A stretch of 64,000 nucleotides of DNA from Candidatus Manganitrophus noduliformans (lineage in GTDB: Bacteria; Nitrospirota; Nitrospiria; SBBL01; Manganitrophaceae): contig NZ_VTOW01000003.1 in assembly GCF_012184425.1 (NCBI RefSeq), positions 248,001 through 312,000 of the forward strand, read 5' to 3'. A program made the translations under genes and the position numbers. Under the pieces are notes generated by a model. The model was not told the DNA's origin, made no database searches, and saw only the letters and a program-made list of their open reading frames with translations. This document shows, piece by piece, positions 49,483-59,880 of this stretch (the stretch's first letter is position 1; the number at the start of each line of letters is the position of its first letter).

Positions 49483-50733
49483 ATGAATCTCTATCTTCAA
49501 GTCTTCAGCAACCGGCGGGTCGCCGTGTTGCTGCTGCTCGGTTTTTCTTCGGGCCTGCCGCTGGCGCTCACCTTCGGCACCTTGCAGGCCTGGATGAAGG
49601 ATGCGGGGGTCGATCTCGCCGCCATCGGCGCAATTACCTTAGTGGGGTTGCCGTATACGGTGAAATATCTCTGGGCGCCCCTCATGGACCGCTATACTCC
49701 CCCTTTTCTGGGACGGCGGCGGGGCTGGCTGGTGGTGACGCAGCTAACCCTCATGGCGGCGATCGTCTTCATGGGAAGTTTGAATCCGGTTTCACAGCCC
49801 TGGCTCCTGGCGGTGACGGCGGTGCTCGTTTCGTTTCTCTCCGCGAGCCAGGACATCGTGGTCGACGCCTACCGGGCGGACGTTCTCAGAGAGGAAGAGC
49901 TCGGCGCGGGGGCGGCGGTCTCGGTGCTCGGCTACCGCCTGGGAATGCTCTCCTCCGGGGCGATGGCGCTGATCCTGGCCGACCACTTGCCCTGGGCGGC
50001 GGTCTATCGGATCATGGCGGGGCTGATGCTGGTCGGCGTGGCCGCCGCGTTGTGGGGAACCGAGCCGAAGAGCGGCGGCAGCCCCCGCAGCCTGGCGGAG
50101 GCGGTGGCGCTCCCCTTCAGGGCTTTTTTCAGCCGCGATGCCGCGCTTGTTCTGCTCCTTTTTATCATTCTTTATAAACTCCCGGACGCCGTTGCCGGGG
50201 CGATGACGACCCCCTTCTTGCTCGATGTCGGTTTCTCCAAAACCGAGATCGGGGCGGTGAACAAAGGATTCGGGCTGGTCGCCACGATCTTCGGCGCCGT
50301 CGCCGCCGGCGGCCTCATCGCGCGCCTCGGGATTTACCGTTCGCTCTGGGCCTTCGGCATCCTCCAGGCGGTCACCAATTTGACTTACATGGGGGTCGCC
50401 CTGGCGGGGCAGAACAAGGCCGCGCTGATTCTGGCGGTCGGCGTCGACAACCTCTCCGGCGGCATGGGAACGGCGGCGTTCGTCGCCTTCTTGATGAGCC
50501 TTACCGAAAAGCGCTACAGCGCCACCCAGTATGCTCTCCTCTCCAGCCTGATGGCGATCACCCCGAAAATCGCCGGCGCGCCGACCGGCCTCCTGGCGGC
50601 CGGGTTGGGGTGGCCGATGTTTTTCGCCGCCAGCGTATTGGGGGCGGTTCCGGGACTGGCGGTGTTGTGGTGGCTGATGCGGCGCGGGGCGATCGGGGGG
50701 AGAGTGGCGTCGCCGCCAGTGGCGGCGGATTAG
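49483..50733 (+). CDS. AmpG-type muropeptide MFS transporter
   Basis: Inner-membrane permease of the major facilitator superfamily, 416 residues with about 12 membrane segments. The opening VFSNRRVAVLLLLGFSSGLPLALTFGTL and the SASQDIVVDAYRADVL motif near residue 125 match AmpG, which imports anhydro-muropeptides for cell-wall recycling. I prefer ATG 49483, which places the hydrophobic core as in AmpG. ATGs at 49414 and 49447 are alternatives, and none has a clear ribosome binding site. Transcribed divergently from rsbR. Confidence 0.85.
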   Translation: MNLYLQVFSNRRVAVLLLLGFSSGLPLALTFGTLQAWMKDAGVDLAAIGAITLVGLPYTVKYLWAPLMDRYTPPFLGRRRGWLVVTQLTLMAAIVFMGSLNPVSQPWLLAVTAVLVSFLSASQDIVVDAYRADVLREEELGAGAAVSVLGYRLGMLSSGAMALILADHLPWAAVYRIMAGLMLVGVAAALWGTEPKSGGSPRSLAEAVALPFRAFFSRDAALVLLLFIILYKLPDAVAGAMTTPFLLDVGFSKTEIGAVNKGFGLVATIFGAVAAGGLIARLGIYRSLWAFGILQAVTNLTYMGVALAGQNKAALILAVGVDNLSGGMGTAAFVAFLMSLTEKRYSATQYALLSSLMAITPKIAGAPTGLLAAGLGWPMFFAASVLGAVPGLAVLWWLMRRGAIGGRVASPPVAAD

Positions 50734-50812
50734 ATCTCACTCGTTTGATTTCTTGGAATAATATGATATGATCGCGGGCAAATGATGAACTTTTTCCGGA
50801 AGGGGGCGAAGA

Positions 50813-51406
50813 ATGGATCCTGAATTCAAGAAGGCGGTCGATTTTCATCGGCATCTTTGTTTGGATATTGCGGTCGGTTATCGGGCCGCAAAAGTCTTGA
50901 TGCGGGAGATGGGGGACCAGATGAAGAACATGAAGGAGCTGGTCGCTCTGGTCGGGAATGAGACCTGCGCGCTCGATGCGATTCAAGAGATCACCGGCTG
51001 CACCTTCGGCAAGCGGAACCTTTATCTCACCCAGGTCGGCAAGCCGGTTTATATTCTCCAGAACACCAAAACCGGAAAGGCGGTCCGGGCCTACTGCACC
51101 TATTGGGACACCTTCGATCATGCGCAGCTGCGAAAGCTGCGGAAGGAGGCGACCGCCCCCAACGCCACGGCGGAGAACAAGGCGGCTTTCCAAAAGCTGA
51201 CCGACGACAAGATCAATGAGATCCTAAACGCGCCTGACGCAGCCCTCTTTAAAATTGAGCATGTGACCCTTCCCCCGCCGCCGAAGAGCGGTAAATATGA
51301 CGCCGAGCCGTGCGGAAATTGCGGCGAGCAGACGAACGTCGCCCTCCTGTTGGAGGAGGGGGGAAAGAAGCTTTGCAAGGAGTGTCTTCAGGTCGGCGTG
51401 CACTAA
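50813..51406 (+). CDS. FmdE-family protein with C-terminal zinc finger
   Basis: A 197-residue cytoplasmic protein. FHRHLCLDIAVGYRAAK at residues 11-27 and the CALDAIQEITGCTFGKRNL region are the FmdE signature, with conserved His and Cys likely to bind metal. The C-terminus adds a treble-clef-like CGNCGEQ...CKECLQ finger. FmdE is named from methanogen formylmethanofuran dehydrogenase operons, but bacterial members are widespread and their role is unknown. No methanofuran or molybdopterin genes are near. Confidence 0.8.
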   Translation: MDPEFKKAVDFHRHLCLDIAVGYRAAKVLMREMGDQMKNMKELVALVGNETCALDAIQEITGCTFGKRNLYLTQVGKPVYILQNTKTGKAVRAYCTYWDTFDHAQLRKLRKEATAPNATAENKAAFQKLTDDKINEILNAPDAALFKIEHVTLPPPPKSGKYDAEPCGNCGEQTNVALLLEEGGKKLCKECLQVGVH

Positions 51407-51418
51407 CAGCTTTAATCC

Positions 51419-51497
51419 GTCATTCCCGAACGTTTCATCGGGAATCCAGTGCACTTAAATCAAAGACCGCTGGATTCCCGCTTGCGCGGGAATGACG
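51419..51497. repeat. CGTCATTCCCG / CGGGAATGACG repeat element
   Basis: Two hairpins, CATTCCCGA...TCGGGAATCCAG (51421-51449) and CTGGATTCCCGCTTGCGCGGGAATGACG (51470-51497), face each other so the whole 79 bases is an inverted repeat. This is a very common bacterial intergenic repeat type. It fills the gap before aroC. Confidence 0.7.
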
Positions 51498-51546
51498 CTT
51501 GGTGTCAGGGCGGGTCGATGACCCGCCCGGTTTTTTGGGAGAGGGG

Positions 51547-52605
51547 ATGTCGGGAAGCAGCTTCGGACAGATTTTTCGGGTGACCACCTTCGGCGAGAGC
51601 CACGGCATCGCGCTCGGCGCGGTCGTCGACGGCTGCCCCGCCGGGTTGTCCCTCTCGGAAGAGGATCTTCAGAAAGACCTCGACCGGAGAAAGCCGGGCC
51701 AGAGCAAGCTCGTCACACAGCGGAAGGAGTCCGATGCGGTGAAGATCCTCTCCGGGATCTTCGAGGGGCGGACGACCGGGACGCCGATCGGCCTGATCGT
51801 CTACAACGAAGATGCCAAGTCGAAAGATTACGAATCGATCAAAGATCTTTTCCGCCCCGGCCATGCCGATTACACCTACTTCAAGAAATACGGTTTTCGC
51901 GATTACCGCGGCGGCGGACGCTCTTCCGCGCGCGAGACGGTGGCGCGGGTGGCGGCGGGGGCGATCGCCCGGAAGGTCCTGGCGCGCGAGGGGATTGAGA
52001 TTGTCGGCTATGTCGCGCAGGTCGGTCCCGTGAAAATTAAAAAGATCGACTATGCACAAATCCGGCAGAACCCCCTCTTCTGCCCCGACCCCGATGCGGT
52101 GGAGGCGATGACGCGGGTGATCCAGGAGGCGCAGTCGGAAAAAGATTCGGTGGGGGCGATGGTGGAGGTGGTCGCGAAGGGGGTCCCCGCCGGGCTCGGA
52201 GAGCCGGTCTTCGATAAGCTCGACGCGGCGCTCGCGGGGGCGATGATGTCGATCAACGCCGTGAAGGGGGTCGAAATCGGGGCCGGATTTAAAGTGGTCG
52301 AGATGCGGGGGAGCGAGAATTGCGACCCGATCACGCCGGCCGGTTTCAAATCAAACAATGCCGGCGGCATCCTCGGCGGGATCTCCAACGGGGACGAGAT
52401 CGTCGTGCGGCTGGCGGTGAAGCCGACCTCTTCGATCGCCATCGAGCAGGAGACGATCGATATTCACGGCCGTCCGGCGAAGATCGCCACCAAAGGGCGG
52501 CACGATCCCTGCGTCGGCCTGCGCGCCGTTCCGATCGCCGAGGCGATGATGGCGCTGGTTCTGGTCGATCATTTCCTCAGAAACAAACTTTCCAGATTAG
52601 GCTGA
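51547..52605 (+). CDS. aroC: chorismate synthase
   Basis: Last step of the shikimate pathway, converting EPSP to chorismate with reduced FMN. The 352-residue protein has [14 protein letters not shown] at the N-terminus, [15 protein letters not shown] and [19 protein letters not shown] near residue 120, and [16 protein letters not shown] near 275, all family signatures. ATG 51547 follows GGGAGAGGGG; an in-frame ATG-less extension upstream is not family-like. It is convergent with the DUF4124 gene. Confidence 0.97.
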   Translation: MSGSSFGQIFRVTTFGESHGIALGAVVDGCPAGLSLSEEDLQKDLDRRKPGQSKLVTQRKESDAVKILSGIFEGRTTGTPIGLIVYNEDAKSKDYESIKDLFRPGHADYTYFKKYGFRDYRGGGRSSARETVARVAAGAIARKVLAREGIEIVGYVAQVGPVKIKKIDYAQIRQNPLFCPDPDAVEAMTRVIQEAQSEKDSVGAMVEVVAKGVPAGLGEPVFDKLDAALAGAMMSINAVKGVEIGAGFKVVEMRGSENCDPITPAGFKSNNAGGILGGISNGDEIVVRLAVKPTSSIAIEQETIDIHGRPAKIATKGRHDPCVGLRAVPIAEAMMALVLVDHFLRNKLSRLG

Positions 52606-52609
52606 CCGG

Positions 52610-53161
52610 CTATTCGCCCATCAGCGACTCCATCGCCGCTTCTTTTTTCTTCTGGGCCTCTTCCATCTTTTTTACGGCTTCTTTGGCCTGGTGAATCGGC
52701 CGGGGGGTGGGGAGGAACGGCTCGGCCGCTTTCTGAAGCGCGGCCGGGGTGATCGCCTTGTCTTGTGCGGAGAGAACGCTGTAGATCGCGGCGCCGAGAA
52801 ATCCGACGAAAAGGAGTTTCATGACGAGTCCGAGCAGGAAGCTCTTTGTCCTCCGTTGGACGTAAAACATGGCGATGGAAAGAAGAATAAAGCCGAAGGC
52901 GTACTTGGCGAGGGGATGATCGATCCAGCGTTCATATTCCTGGCGGGCGAACTCCTGCGCGGGGGGAGGAACCGATTCAGAGAGGGCCGGAGGGATCTCC
53001 GGCTCGATCTTTTCGATTTGAGAGCGCAGCGCCTCCGGGACATTCTCGATATTATCGGTAAAGGCGACCGCGCCGTTTTCGTCGATATACTTTAAAACCT
53101 CGGCGCGGCCGAGGGTCGGCTGAAGGATGAAAACGATCATGAGGAAGAGTCCGGCGCGCAT
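52610..53161 (-). CDS. DUF4124-domain exported/membrane protein
   Basis: A 183-residue protein with a signal peptide (RAGLFLMIVFILQPTLGRA), then a short DUF4124 segment (VLKYIDENGAVAFTDNIENVP) known only as a periplasmic domain. Two membrane segments (YAFGFILLSIAMFYV and LGLVMKLLFVGFLGAAIYSVL) and a Lys/Glu-rich C-terminal coiled coil follow. ATG 53161 has GGAGGTGA just upstream. Function is unknown. Confidence 0.75.
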   Translation of the reverse strand: MRAGLFLMIVFILQPTLGRAEVLKYIDENGAVAFTDNIENVPEALRSQIEKIEPEIPPALSESVPPPAQEFARQEYERWIDHPLAKYAFGFILLSIAMFYVQRRTKSFLLGLVMKLLFVGFLGAAIYSVLSAQDKAITPAALQKAAEPFLPTPRPIHQAKEAVKKMEEAQKKKEAAMESLMGE

Positions 53162-53218
53162 CGTCACCTCCAATGGTTTCTACTTTAGCCGGTCGGTTCC
53201 GTTCTGTCAATTAAGGGA

Positions 53219-53698
53219 ATGGTCGTGCGGCCCACGGTTCGGATTGCCGAGAAACAAGAAGATTTCTTTCGATTGATCCGCCTTCGGGAAGAAGTCTTCG
53301 TGATCGAGCAGGGGGTTCCGCTTGAGATCGAGCTCGATGACGCGGATGACCGTGCGATCCACTTCGTCGCAATCTTAGGAGGGGAGGTCATCGGCACGGC
53401 GCGCCTGGTCGTGAAAGGAAAAACGGGCCAGAGAAAATCGGGAAAGATCGGCCGGATGGCGGTCCGGAAAGATTGGCGCGGAAAGGGGGTTGGGACCGCC
53501 CTGATTGATTTCATCAAGAAGACTTTTGGGAAGAAGAAGCGGGTCGGACTTTATCTCCACGCGCAGGAATCGGCCTTATCCTTCTATGAAGCGCTCGGAT
53601 TTACCGCGGAAGGGGAGCGCTTTTACGAGGCGGGCATTCCGCATCGAAAGATGGTTTTAAATGACGGCAGGCGGAAAATCGACAAAAGGGGGGGATGA
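53219..53698 (+). CDS. GNAT-family N-acetyltransferase (ElaA/YjcF-like)
   Basis: A 159-residue acetyl-CoA-dependent acyltransferase. FRLIRLREEVFVIEQGVP at residues 17-34 is typical of the ElaA/YjcF branch, and the acetyl-CoA loop is VRKDWRGKGVGTALI near residue 82-96. ALSFYEALGFTAEGERF closes the fold. Substrate unknown. It stands between a divergent DUF4124 gene and icd. Confidence 0.85.
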   Translation: MVVRPTVRIAEKQEDFFRLIRLREEVFVIEQGVPLEIELDDADDRAIHFVAILGGEVIGTARLVVKGKTGQRKSGKIGRMAVRKDWRGKGVGTALIDFIKKTFGKKKRVGLYLHAQESALSFYEALGFTAEGERFYEAGIPHRKMVLNDGRRKIDKRGG

Positions 53699-53723
53699 GC
53701 ATTATAAATGCAACAAATTTTAC

Positions 53724-53752
53724 TTGACGTGGCGTTTCTCTTTGCATTTAAA
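53724..53752 (+). promoter_or_regulatory. candidate icd promoter
   Basis: TTGACG at 53724-53729 is a good -35. The -10 is weak (TTTAAA or TTAAAT, 17-18 bases downstream). It lies about 100 bases before the icd start in a locally A+T-rich gap. Confidence 0.35.
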
Positions 53753-53790
53753 TAGGGACTTAGATCGCGCGGAATTATATGTTGAAATAG

Positions 53791-56150
<2,360 letters not shown>

Positions 56151-56364
56151 GAGCGCCGTGATGCTGTGACCAAACACATTTCTAATTTGCCCTATCTGTT
56201 TCGGCTTTATCTTGATACCGTTAGAGGCGTATTTAAATGTTTCCTGCTTTACGCTCTTTCCCTGAAGCGTTTGACAACATGTCGTTTTCGGCGTATATCT
56301 AAAAACCAATCGTAAAAAAGCGGCTTCTTGGGCCTGGCGACCCGAATCTTATATAAGAGGACCC

Positions 56365-56625
56365 ATGCCAATCATTTCAACGTTTTTTGGGATTATCATC
56401 CGAATGTATTTCGGGGATCATAATCCTCCACACTTCCATGCCGAATTTCAGGGGGAGAAGGCAACATTCAATTTCGAGGGCAGACTCCTTGCTGGGAGTA
56501 TTTCCTCCGGAACGGCGCGGAAATTGGTGCGTGACTGGGCCCGTCGTCACAAACTCGAGCTTATGATAAACTGGAGAAACATCGAGAGGGGACGGCCACT
56601 CAATCGAATTAAGCCCTTGGAGTAA
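56365..56625 (+). CDS. DUF4160 protein
   Basis: An 86-residue DUF4160 protein (MPIISTFFGIIIRMYFGDHNPPHFHAEF is the family opening, residues 1-28). The partner DUF2442 gene begins 4 bases after its stop. Such DUF4160-DUF2442 pairs recur in accessory regions and have been suspected to be toxin-antitoxin-like, which is not demonstrated. AGAGGA precedes the ATG. Base composition is lower in G+C than the flanking chromosome. Confidence 0.82.
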   Translation: MPIISTFFGIIIRMYFGDHNPPHFHAEFQGEKATFNFEGRLLAGSISSGTARKLVRDWARRHKLELMINWRNIERGRPLNRIKPLE

Positions 56626-56629
56626 TTTT

Positions 56630-56923
56630 ATGAATTATTTGCCACAGGTAATCGCAGCGCGCCATATAAGCGGATTTATCGTTTCAACTCGTTTCGATGA
56701 CGGAACTGAGAAACACATTGATCTTTCTCAATGGTTCAAAGGCCCGGTTTTTGAGCCTCTCAAGGATCCAAAGCTGTTTAAAAAGTTCTTCATAGAAGGG
56801 GGAACACTCGCTTGGCCAAACGGCGTCGATATCGCTCCTGAAGCCTTGTACGCCGCGCGTGACTTAGAAAAAAAGCACCACAAAAAAATGGAGCGGATAC
56901 GGAAAACACCCCGCTCATCTTAA
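56630..56923 (+). CDS. DUF2442 protein
   Basis: A 97-residue DUF2442 protein (LPQVIAARHISGF, RFDDGTEKHIDLSQW, LAWPNGVDIAPEALY). The C-terminal tail is basic (KKHHKKMERIRK), compatible with nucleic-acid binding. It is paired with the DUF4160 gene 4 bases upstream and both lie between duplicated icd 3' ends. Confidence 0.82.
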   Translation: MNYLPQVIAARHISGFIVSTRFDDGTEKHIDLSQWFKGPVFEPLKDPKLFKKFFIEGGTLAWPNGVDIAPEALYAARDLEKKHHKKMERIRKTPRSS

Positions 56924-56983
56924 ACATTCAGTACGCGAAGCATCGCCGAACAATTGCTGAAAGAGCCTAAGCGAAAGACGCTA

Positions 56984-57008
56984 AACTAAGTATAGTGTCC
57001 CCAGATTT
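56984..57008 (+). repeat. degenerate GTGTCCCC repeat arm
   Basis: AACTAAGTATAGTGTCCCCAGATTT is a degenerate copy of the 23-bp terminal arm of the element at 57139-57253. It abuts the second icd 3'-end copy directly. Confidence 0.6.
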
Positions 57009-57103
57009 CGACGTTGAACGCGATCGTCGACGCGATTAAATAGAATCTCAGAAGCTTTTAGAAGAAAGCCTGAGGCGGAGTGATTCTGCCTCAGGCTTTC
57101 TTC
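57009..57103 (+). repeat. second copy of the icd 3' end and terminator
   Basis: The bases encode [11 protein letters not shown]-stop in the icd frame, then the post-stop sequence and hairpin. No upstream icd sequence accompanies them, so this is a fragment, not a gene. Its hairpin has a perfect 16-bp stem (57061-57076 with 57088-57103) but only a poor T-run. Confidence 0.8.
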
Positions 57104-57138
57104 TTGAGAGGAAAAACCGTCTGTCTTAAAGCATTAAG

Positions 57139-57253
57139 TTCCGGGGACACCATACATAATTATTGACCCTCCTTCCTTAAGAGGAATTGGTTGTGTTCTT
57201 CATCGTCAAAGACCAGGACCTAACCAACTGAATTAAGTATGGTGTCCCCGGAA
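57139..57253. mobile_element. MITE-like element with 23-bp terminal inverted repeats
   Basis: TTCCGGGGACACCATACATAATT (57139-57161) and AATTAAGTATGGTGTCCCCGGAA (57231-57253) are inverted copies with one mismatch around a 69-base core without coding capacity. GTGTCCCCGGAATT arms of this kind are, to my knowledge, often seen near REP-associated (Y1) transposases, but no transposase is present here. Confidence 0.6.
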
Positions 57254-57300
57254 TTCCTAGAGTTAATTGGCAGTCACTGTGGATTTCACTTCTGAATATT

Positions 57301-58017
57301 ATGAAGCAGAGAATGAGCCGTATACTTCTATTTATGATGATATTGTTTTTGAACCTCTTTTTTCTGGTTTCAGCTTGCAGCAATAATTCTCCCTCGACGG
57401 AAGCAGATCCGGTGCGTATCAAGATAGGCACCAGAGAAATCTCATATGAAAAGCTTGCACTTATCGGGAAGGTGCTTATTTTTGGAACGGATAATCCTCA
57501 ATTTGGAAAAAGTGAGACTCCTATCGGAAAGGGACGATGCTCCCTCTGTCACAGACTATTGCCTGAGCAACATGCCGATCGAGCCCCCTTTCTTCTTGGA
57601 GTCGAGGCGCTTTCACATAAACGGGTTAAGGAAGAGCGATATCAAATGTTTGTTGATAGGTACAGCGCAGATGGGGATCCTGAAACCGGAACCAAACCTC
57701 ACGCAAAGACAGGAGGAGAATATCTGATTGAGTCGTTGTACTGCCCTAGATGCTACGTGGCCAAGGATCATGGGATAAAAGGGACCAATGATCTAGAAAG
57801 CGGCATGCCCGTTATAACCCGATCTCCTGTGAACTTGACCGACTTTGAGATTGTTGCCGTAGTAGCTTACCTTCAATCAAAAGATACACCAGGAGATTAC
57901 TCAAAGGTGACAGCCATCGAAGATTGGGAAAGCTACTTTGGGAAAAAAATTACCTTCACTCCCGAAGAGGCGAGCATTAATAAGTACATGCCTGCCGAGC
58001 CTGAGCCAAATAAGTAG
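57301..58017 (+). CDS. c-type cytochrome lipoprotein
   Basis: A 238-residue protein with a lipoprotein signal (hydrophobic core, lipobox LVSAC, Cys near residue 26). The heme motif CSLCH lies near residue 80 and a second motif CPRCY near 149 has Tyr where a heme ligand His is expected. The fold after CSLCH is not recognisable, but NLTDFEIVAVVAYLQS near residue 180 is the C-terminal helix of class I cytochromes. Predicted to be membrane-anchored and periplasm-facing. No ribosome binding site is obvious, and codon use is A+T-richer than in neighbours. Confidence 0.75.
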   Translation: MKQRMSRILLFMMILFLNLFFLVSACSNNSPSTEADPVRIKIGTREISYEKLALIGKVLIFGTDNPQFGKSETPIGKGRCSLCHRLLPEQHADRAPFLLGVEALSHKRVKEERYQMFVDRYSADGDPETGTKPHAKTGGEYLIESLYCPRCYVAKDHGIKGTNDLESGMPVITRSPVNLTDFEIVAVVAYLQSKDTPGDYSKVTAIEDWESYFGKKITFTPEEASINKYMPAEPEPNK

Positions 58018-58117
58018 TCATAGTTCAGAGTCGAATAGGGCTTTGAATATACTTACGATATGATCGGAAGTCGCCCAAGTGTGACCTGCCCCCCCATGTG
58101 GCCCAGTTTCAAAAATC

Positions 58118-59086
58118 CTATTTGGACCTCAAAAGTTTTTCACGCAGGTAGAGCACATTAAATTTTAGTAGTATATAGGCTTCGCTTGTTAGCGCGACCT
58201 TTTTTTTGTTTTCCACCTCATTAATAAGATCATTTAGATCAGTAATCGCGGCCGCATTGTTATTGGCCGTCAGGCTTGCTTTCACCAGATCAAGCTTGGC
58301 ATCGAGCGCGGGGATAATGCTCGGCTGAGTGATCCAGAGGTGGGTTTCGGCTTGGCGGCGAAGACTGATTAAGTAGTTGATAAAATCAAGCGCTACGAAG
58401 TTCTTTTGTGGAGATGTTGGTCCGATAGTCGTGATCCGGATCGAGGTTTCATCCCGCACAACTTTATTAATCGCAACCACTTGCTCTTCCGTCATCTCTT
58501 CGGGGGGAGTCGTTTGATAAGCTTTATTAAATGCCTCCTCTAATAGTTTTGCGAAGGGAACGGAAACATATAATCTGACAATCCGAATCCCAGGAAGACC
58601 GTAGCTCGTTAATTCAAAACCATCTTTTGTCTCACCTGGGCGGATTAAATGTCGGCTCTCACCGAAAGGTGTCGTTGCTGCCCAGGAGACGGATAAGCTC
58701 ATTGTAGGTACTGCAACCCAATTATCTGGTGGATGAAATCCAACTGGGATGATTGATTGCATCAATCCAGGAAAGCCTTTGGATTTTAAAGTCCAGTAGT
58801 TCTCATATTCGGTCTGAGTCCCATTACGTTCAATTATCATCAGGCCCTGGTTTGGCAGGTTCTTGCTTCCAGTTGGCTTTTCAATATCGATATCAATAAT
58901 CTGGATATTATAGGTATTATTTATATCGCTTGAGACTGAGTATTGGTATTTATAAATTTCTGTTTCTTTCGAGAAAGCCACGTTCGCATTGACCACAGCA
59001 TCTAATTGAACGGCATTTGTAGGGGGTATAAACAAAACTACGTTTGCAGATAATAAAAATATTATTTTGAAAAGTTTTGCTGACAC
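58118..59086 (-). CDS. exported hypothetical protein
   Basis: I do not recognise a named family. The 322-residue product has a signal peptide (IIFLLSANVVLFIPPTNA), a mainly beta N-terminal two thirds, and a helical C-terminal region (about 255-320, LDAKLDLVKASLTANNNAAAITDLNDL) of the type found at the end of many secreted bacterial proteins. It is visibly A+T-rich compared with the rest of the window, suggesting acquisition. It stands alone and converges with the cytochrome gene. Confidence 0.6.
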   Translation of the reverse strand: MSAKLFKIIFLLSANVVLFIPPTNAVQLDAVVNANVAFSKETEIYKYQYSVSSDINNTYNIQIIDIDIEKPTGSKNLPNQGLMIIERNGTQTEYENYWTLKSKGFPGLMQSIIPVGFHPPDNWVAVPTMSLSVSWAATTPFGESRHLIRPGETKDGFELTSYGLPGIRIVRLYVSVPFAKLLEEAFNKAYQTTPPEEMTEEQVVAINKVVRDETSIRITTIGPTSPQKNFVALDFINYLISLRRQAETHLWITQPSIIPALDAKLDLVKASLTANNNAAAITDLNDLINEVENKKKVALTSEAYILLKFNVLYLREKLLRSK

Positions 59087-59447
59087 AATCTACCACGATA
59101 AAGATTGTAATAAAAGCCTACACTCATTTTTAGTATATCAGACGTTCCGACCACAACCTAAAAAATGACGCGATCGGCATGTTAGGAATGAAGCTTTCCA
59201 CTGGACTGATTATTTAGCAGAAAACTTGCATTTTATAGAATGCTCGCGGTTATTTATTCCAGGAAGGAGAAACTACTGGCAGTAATCCAGCCATGCAAAA
59301 ATATTAACATGGCCTGAAACAAGTTAACAGACCCGCGGGGGTCGCATCTTTACTTTTGATTGTTTTCTTTTTGACTCTCTCCTAATAGTCAGAAATCAAA
59401 ACGCGCCCCCCTGAACTCACTCACGGATCTTTTTACCTGAAGGAGTG
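59087..59447. other. A+T-rich gene-free stretch
   Basis: About 360 bases without a credible gene. It should contain the promoter of the exported hypothetical protein on the minus strand. I see no repeat or conserved RNA structure. Confidence 0.5.
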
Positions 59448-59684
59448 TTATTTTTTCTTCTGCAAGACTTCGAAGACCTGCTCGACGCTTGCATTCGGAA
59501 GGACCTCACCATCAATGATCAACGTCGGACTTTTGCTTTGACCCGACTTCTCTTCGACCTCCCTTTTGAAATCCGGGTTCTGGGTCATATCTCTTTCCTC
59601 AAACGGAATATCTTGCGCTTTCAGAAATGCCGCGACGGCCGCCGCCCAAGGGCATCCCGTCTTTTTATAAATGGCAATGTTCAT
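59448..59684 (-). CDS. glutaredoxin-like protein with single active-site Cys
   Basis: A 78-residue thioredoxin-fold protein. The active site reads TGCPWAAA, so only the first cysteine of the usual CPxC is present (monothiol type). The cis-proline is in KSPTLIIDGEV and helps bind glutathione or another thiol. It could reduce mixed disulfides or carry Fe-S clusters; monothiol forms commonly do the latter, but the usual CGFS is absent. GGAGGAG lies upstream of the ATG. Confidence 0.8.
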   Translation of the reverse strand: MNIAIYKKTGCPWAAAVAAFLKAQDIPFEERDMTQNPDFKREVEEKSGQSKSPTLIIDGEVLPNASVEQVFEVLQKKK

Positions 59685-59786
59685 CTTCTGATCTCCTCCT
59701 GGCGCTGCTCACAAACATAAAAAACCGACATACTTCAATGTTAGCACACGCGAGGATGCCGATACTATCTGCCGGCGGACTTAGAC

Positions 59787-59833
59787 AAAAGCCTGAGGCA
59801 GGAAAACACATTCTGCTTCAGGCTTTTTGTTTT
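59787..59833. terminator. third copy of the GCCTGAGGCAG terminator hairpin
   Basis: AAAAGCCTGAGGCAG pairs with CTGCTTCAGGCTTTTT (one G-T pair). It lies after the stop of the minus-strand kinase gene at 59881, where it can serve as terminator, and shares about 22 bases of flank (TTAGAxAAAAGCC...) with the icd copy. Confidence 0.75.
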
Positions 59834-59880
59834 GAAGAAGTATGAAGGGCGATCAGAGGATCACCCTTAACCCCAGATCA

